A stretch of DNA of 64,000 nucleotides from UBA6382 sp963617965 (GTDB taxonomy: Bacteria; Bacteroidota; Bacteroidia; Bacteroidales; Bacteroidaceae), in NCBI GenBank assembly GCA_963617965.1, contig CAVEQO010000001.1, positions 52,315 to 116,314 on the forward strand, given 5' to 3'. Below the pieces are notes generated by a model. It was not told where the DNA came from and made no database searches. It worked only from the letters and a program-made list of their open reading frames with translations. Below are positions 60,972-64,000 of this stretch, one piece after another. The position numbers and the translations under genes are program-made. How positions within the stretch are numbered: the first letter of the stretch is position 1; each line of letters opens with the position of its first letter.

Positions 60972-61057
60972 TACTCGAAGCGGGACTTGAACCCGCACGC
61001 CCCTTCCGGGGCAAGGGATTTTAAGTCCCTCGTGTCTACCGATTCCACCATTCGAGC
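60972..61057 (-). tRNA. tRNA-Leu(TAA)
   Basis: 86 bases on the minus strand with a long variable arm (TTGCCCCGGAAGGGGCGT type), acceptor GCTCGAA paired to TTCGAGT (one G-T pair), anticodon loop CTTAAAA and T loop TTCAAGT. CCA is not encoded. Confidence 0.93.
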
Positions 61058-61111
61058 GTCCCTTTGGGGAAAAGGGCGTACGGAAAATCTCATAGAGACG
61101 TTCCGCAACTG

Positions 61112-61119
61112 CAAAATTA
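61112..61119 (-). promoter_or_regulatory. -7 promoter box for tRNA-Leu
   Basis: On the minus strand TAATTTTG, an exact TAnnTTTG, with a TTGG-like -33 element about 20 bases upstream, giving a leader of about 48 bases before the tRNA. The rest of 61058-61283 shows nothing else I recognise. Confidence 0.5.
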
Positions 61120-61283
61120 TGATTTTCTTTGTCAATGCCCAAGCGTTTCCTGCGTTTTTCTTTTTTGCCGGGACGGGCAGTGCAATACGGTTCTGTAGAA
61201 AACGGGTATGTATAGGTGAGCCGGTTCTCGGTATGGAAAACAGAATTTCTTTCCTTTTGTGTGCAACGGGCTGCGACATGGCG

Positions 61284-61382
61284 AAAAACAGAGTTTTCCG
61301 GGCGTTGGAAAACTCTGACGCATCGGAATTTCCGTCCGTGTTATCCCATCGGAAGTGTTTTTAATCTGGTGTCGCCTGTAGG
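61284..61382 (-). ncRNA. Candidate small RNA divergent from the BACON gene
   Basis: On the minus strand a -33/-7 pair (61386-61418) is followed about 65 bases later by an intrinsic terminator: an 11-bp perfect stem CAGAGTTTTCC (61307-61317 with 61289-61299), 7-base loop, then TTTTT at 61288-61284 after one G. No reading frame lies between. The predicted transcript is about 99 bases and holds TTCCGATG twice. It resembles no RNA family I know. Entirely predicted. Confidence 0.4.
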
Positions 61383-61385
61383 GGG

Positions 61386-61418
61386 CAAAAATAAATTAGT
61401 AACTTTGCAGAAACAAAA
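61386..61418 (-). promoter_or_regulatory. Minus-strand promoter of the candidate small RNA
   Basis: -33 TTTTG (61418-61414) and exact -7 TATTTTTG (61393-61386) with a 20-base spacer. It overlaps the plus-strand promoter of the BACON gene at 61400-61407. Confidence 0.45.
61400..61407 (+). promoter_or_regulatory. -7 promoter box for the BACON lipoprotein gene
   Basis: TAACTTTG, exact TAnnTTTG, 29 bases before the ATG at 61436. The region upstream shows no TTTG at the usual -33 distance. Confidence 0.5.
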
Positions 61419-61435
61419 CAAAAAAACTGATGACT

Positions 61436-62134
61436 ATGAAAAAGCTTCCGTTGTTTCTGGCTTTGACGCTGTGCGCATCCGTTTTCCTTGCGGGCTGCAG
61501 CAAAGACGACCCCGATATGCACACGCTTAATATAAGGGCCGTTTCTTCCGGCTCCAATCCGATCGGCTACTACGCTGACCAGACCAGCGATTCCGTGGAA
61601 GTTGTGTCCACGGACAGCTGGAGCGCCAACACCAACTGCGACTGGATCAAATTCAGGCAAACGGCATTGCCTACCGTAGGCTACAAGTTCGCGTATGTAT
61701 ACGGTCAGGCTCTGAGCAAGAAAGAGCGCATAGTGCTGGATGCCAACACCACGGGTGAAGACCGTGTGACAACTATCAACGTGGAGGCGAACGGCAAGAA
61801 AGTGGGACTGGTAGTCAAGCAGTTGGGGCATCTCAACGTGACAGAGCCTGCCAAGAGCCAGGCCGTGAACACCCCGTTGTTCGTAATGAGACTGAACGGC
61901 GGTGCCGCTTCTGCCAAGGTGGCGTTTACCGTGTACGACAGAACGCGGATAACTACTGCAGACACATGGATAACGGTGTCGGGCGACGTCTTTGAAGGCA
62001 CATACAAAGGAGTAGCGTTTGAGACCTCTGTCAGCCTGGCATCCAACACCACGGGAGTTGAGCGTACCGGCAAGGTTACTCTCGTCTCGGCCACGGGCGC
62101 AAAAACCGATATAGAGGTTGTGCAGGGAATCTAA
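61436..62134 (+). CDS. Lipoprotein with BACON-type immunoglobulin-like domains
   Basis: 232 residues from MKKLPLFLAL (an ATG two codons earlier is possible). Lipobox FLAGC gives Cys21. The first domain (about 35-125) has the BACON pattern: SVEVVSTDSWSANTNCDWIKF, ANTTGEDRVTTINVEANGKKVGLVVKQLG. The second (about 126-232) is a related Ig-like sandwich ending TGKVTLVSATGAKTDIEVVQG. BACON domains in Bacteroidetes bind carbohydrates or space surface proteins. Predicted location is the cell surface or periplasm. gpmI follows after 44 bases, function unrelated. Confidence 0.8.
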   Translation: MKKLPLFLALTLCASVFLAGCSKDDPDMHTLNIRAVSSGSNPIGYYADQTSDSVEVVSTDSWSANTNCDWIKFRQTALPTVGYKFAYVYGQALSKKERIVLDANTTGEDRVTTINVEANGKKVGLVVKQLGHLNVTEPAKSQAVNTPLFVMRLNGGAASAKVAFTVYDRTRITTADTWITVSGDVFEGTYKGVAFETSVSLASNTTGVERTGKVTLVSATGAKTDIEVVQGI

Positions 62135-62178
62135 GGGCACTCCAAAACAGATTCAACAGATACAAAAACATAATTACG

Positions 62179-63708
62179 ATGGCAAAGAAAGCACTTCTCA
62201 TGATTCTCGATGGATGGGGAATCGGGAAAAAGGACAAGGGCAACGTTATCTATTCTACCCCGACCCCTTACATGGATTACCTTAACAAGACCTACGCTCA
62301 TTCGGAGCTGCAGGCCAGCGGGGAATATGTGGGTCTGCCTGACGGGCAGATGGGCAATTCGGAGGTGGGGCACCTCAACATAGGTGCCGGACGTATAGTC
62401 TATCAGGATCTCGTGAAAATTAACCGTGCGTGTGCGGATGGCTCCATCAAGGACAGGGTGAACGAAGCCTACACCTACGCCAAGGAAAACGGCAAGAACC
62501 TCCACCTTATGGGGCTTACCTCAACGGGCGGCGTACACTCTTCGCTTGACCACTTGTTCAAACTTGTGGAAACAGCCCATGAATACGGTCTTGACGGGAG
62601 GACATTCGTACACTGTTTCATGGACGGGCGCGACACTGACCCGCGCTCCGGCAAGGGCTTTATAGAGAAACTCACCGGCGTGTGCGAGGAAAACGGGGCT
62701 GCCATAGCCTCCATCATAGGGCGGTTCTATGCCATGGATCGTGACAAACGTTGGAGCCGCATCAAGGTCGCCTATGACCAGCTTGTCAACGGGAAAGGCA
62801 AGGAGGTTGACAATATGGTGGAAGGCGTGCAGTATTGCTATGATTCTGACACCGAAGACCACAAGAATACTGACGAGTTCATGGAACCGCTGGTGAACGC
62901 CAATGTTGACGGGCGTATAAAGGAAGGCGATGCCGTGGTGTTCATAAACTACCGCAACGATCGCGCGAAGGAACTTACCGTGGTGCTTACGCAACAGGAT
63001 ATGCCCGAAGAAGGCATGCGTACCGTCCCCAACCTCAAATACTACTGCATGACCCCTTATGATGCAAACTTCAAGGGCGTAGGCATTCTGTTTCCGAAAG
63101 AAAACGTGGAGAACACCCTCGGCGAGTATGTCAGTTCCAAGGGGTTGAAACAGCTCCATACCGCAGAGACCGAAAAATATGCCCATGTGACGTTTTTCTT
63201 CAACGGCGGCCGTGAGACACCCTACGAGGGTGAAGACCGCATTCTCGTTGCGTCTCCCAAGGTGGCTACATATGACCTCAAGCCCGAAATGTCGGCATAC
63301 GAGGTGAAGGACAAGCTCGTTGAGGCAATCAGAAAAGACGAGTATGATTTCATTGTGGTGAACTTTGCCAATGGCGACATGGTGGGACACACTGGTGTCT
63401 ATGAGGCAATAGAAAAGGCCGTCACCGCCGTGGACAACTGCGTGAAGGACGTGGTTGCGGCCGCCAACGAGACGGGTTACGAAACGATCATCATAGCAGA
63501 CCATGGCAATGCAGACCATGCCGTCAATGATGATGGGACTCCGAACACGGCACACTCGCTTAATCCCGTGCCTTTCATCTATGTCAGCGAAAACAGGAAC
63601 GCCAAGGTGCAGAACGGCATTCTTGCCGACGTGGCTCCGAGCATTCTGCATATCATGGGACTGAAGCAACCCAAGGAAATGACAGGACACAATCTCGTCG
63701 AGGACTGA
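62179..63708 (+). CDS. gpmI: 2,3-bisphosphoglycerate-independent phosphoglycerate mutase
   Basis: 509 residues, the length of this glycolytic enzyme, which uses two metal ions. The opening LMILDGWGIG gives the first metal Asp. MGNSEVGHLNIGAGR contains the Ser that takes the phosphate (about residue 62). RDTDPRSGKGF, GRFYAMDRDKRW, YRNDRAKE and NFANGDMVGHTG followed by IIADHGNADHA supply the remaining ligands. It converts 3- to 2-phosphoglycerate in the cytoplasm. The gene ends at a strong terminator at 63767. Confidence 0.97.
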   Translation: MAKKALLMILDGWGIGKKDKGNVIYSTPTPYMDYLNKTYAHSELQASGEYVGLPDGQMGNSEVGHLNIGAGRIVYQDLVKINRACADGSIKDRVNEAYTYAKENGKNLHLMGLTSTGGVHSSLDHLFKLVETAHEYGLDGRTFVHCFMDGRDTDPRSGKGFIEKLTGVCEENGAAIASIIGRFYAMDRDKRWSRIKVAYDQLVNGKGKEVDNMVEGVQYCYDSDTEDHKNTDEFMEPLVNANVDGRIKEGDAVVFINYRNDRAKELTVVLTQQDMPEEGMRTVPNLKYYCMTPYDANFKGVGILFPKENVENTLGEYVSSKGLKQLHTAETEKYAHVTFFFNGGRETPYEGEDRILVASPKVATYDLKPEMSAYEVKDKLVEAIRKDEYDFIVVNFANGDMVGHTGVYEAIEKAVTAVDNCVKDVVAAANETGYETIIIADHGNADHAVNDDGTPNTAHSLNPVPFIYVSENRNAKVQNGILADVAPSILHIMGLKQPKEMTGHNLVED

Positions 63709-63766
63709 GGTGCAGCCGCACGGCTTGGTTTCCTCGTTGTCACGCTTCTGTAATGGAGCGGATACG

Positions 63767-63804
63767 AAAAAGCCCCCGCGAAACAGTTTTCGCGGGGGCT
63801 TTTT
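63767..63804. terminator. Bidirectional terminator after gpmI
   Basis: AAAAAGCCCCCGCGAAA (63767-63783) pairs exactly with 63788-63804, loop of four bases, T-runs on both strands. It stops gpmI and, from the other side, the tRNA-Asn transcript. Confidence 0.92.
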
Positions 63805-63805
63805 G

Positions 63806-63879
63806 CGCTTCAGGATGGGCTTGAACCAACGACCCCCTGATTAACAGTCAGGTGCTCTAACCAACTGAGCTACTGAAGC
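63806..63879 (-). tRNA. tRNA-Asn(GTT), copy 1
   Basis: 74-base cloverleaf on the minus strand: acceptor GCTTCAG/CTGAAGC, D arm GCTCAGTTGGTTAGAGC, anticodon loop CTGTTAA, T loop TTCAAGC, discriminator G. CCA is not encoded. Confidence 0.95.
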
Positions 63880-63937
63880 ATTGATTTCTGATGTGTCTCT
63901 TCATGTACTTACGCACACGATCCGCTCCCGGATTTTG

Positions 63938-64000
63938 CGCTTCAGGATGGGCTTGAACCAACGACCCCCTGATTAACAGTCAGGTGCTCTAACCAACTGA
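63938..64000 (-). tRNA. tRNA-Asn(GTT), copy 2, 5' end cut by window end
   Basis: 63 of 74 bases are present and identical to copy 1, as is the 3' flank TTTTGC on the plus strand. The 58-base spacer between the copies is otherwise unique, so this is a tandem tRNA pair transcribed from beyond the window end. Confidence 0.93.

Noticed and set aside
62521..63690. Minus-strand frame of 389 codons opposite gpmI
   Set aside because: gpmI is complete and certain on the plus strand; the antisense product is His/Val-rich without motifs.
63806..64000. Direct repeat that could be read as attachment sites at a tRNA
   Set aside because: The repeats are two almost whole tRNA-Asn genes with a 58-base spacer and no integrase; simple tandem tRNA duplication explains them.

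Overview
The window looks like chromosomal DNA of a Bacteroidales member (phylum Bacteroidota), roughly half GC by eye. The evidence is the gene content: an hmuYRSTUV-type heme locus, a lipoprotein TamA (TamL) beside TamB, HmuY, BACON, DUF4835 and DUF3127 families, and long secreted proteins ending in type IX secretion (T9SS) sorting-like tails. Many genes are also preceded by the Bacteroidetes -7 box TAnnTTTG rather than a sigma-70 box. A Prevotella-, Muribaculaceae- or Barnesiella-like gut organism fits; the sequence alone does not decide. I saw no prophage, insertion sequence, integrase, CRISPR array or plasmid gene.

Layout. 1-504: 5' part of a secreted GH110-like beta-helix glycosidase (minus). 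653-1648: ROK glucokinase, ending at a 20-bp perfect hairpin. 1745-11646 (minus): heme acquisition locus, transcribed as calycin-like lipoprotein, hmuY, hmuR, hmuS, hmuT, hmuU, hmuV. 11647-12397: non-coding, with a large nested palindrome. 12398-15037: five-gene stress/envelope operon with an ECF sigma factor. 15190-15262: initiator-type tRNA-Met. 15439-24640 (minus): tamL, tamB and two membrane genes. 24928-36179: two paralogous giant papain-fold/LamG/PKD secreted proteins and a lipoprotein glycosidase. 36281-37156 (minus): two SSB-like DUF3127 proteins. 37300-48361: a nine-gene run with dnaN, an epsilon-type exonuclease, coaBC, DUF4835, recN, a degenerate protease-TPR protein, dus, an amino acid permease and a methyltransferase. 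48414-53728 (minus): ahcY, a YfhO-type membrane protein and hisS. 53924-56571: a sigma factor fused to a macro-like domain, a VWA protein and a Cys-rich DUF3109 protein. 56711-64000: an outer-membrane barrel, asnA, tRNA-Leu, a candidate small RNA, a BACON lipoprotein, gpmI and two tRNA-Asn genes, the second cut by the window end.

How the genes work together. HmuY and HmuR would capture heme and import it across the outer membrane, HmuS would process it, and HmuT/U/V look like a membrane module with an ExbB/ExbD-like motor. TamL/TamB and the T9SS-tailed proteins point to a busy outer surface. DnaN, the exonuclease, RecN and the two SSB-like proteins form a replication/repair neighbourhood.

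The least familiar items are the sigma/macro-domain fusion beside a VWA gene, the exported His-rich protein with a helix-turn-helix-like tail in the ECF operon, the palindromic element at 12003-12189, a predicted small RNA of about 100 nt divergent from the BACON gene, and the tandem giant secreted cysteine-protease-like pair.
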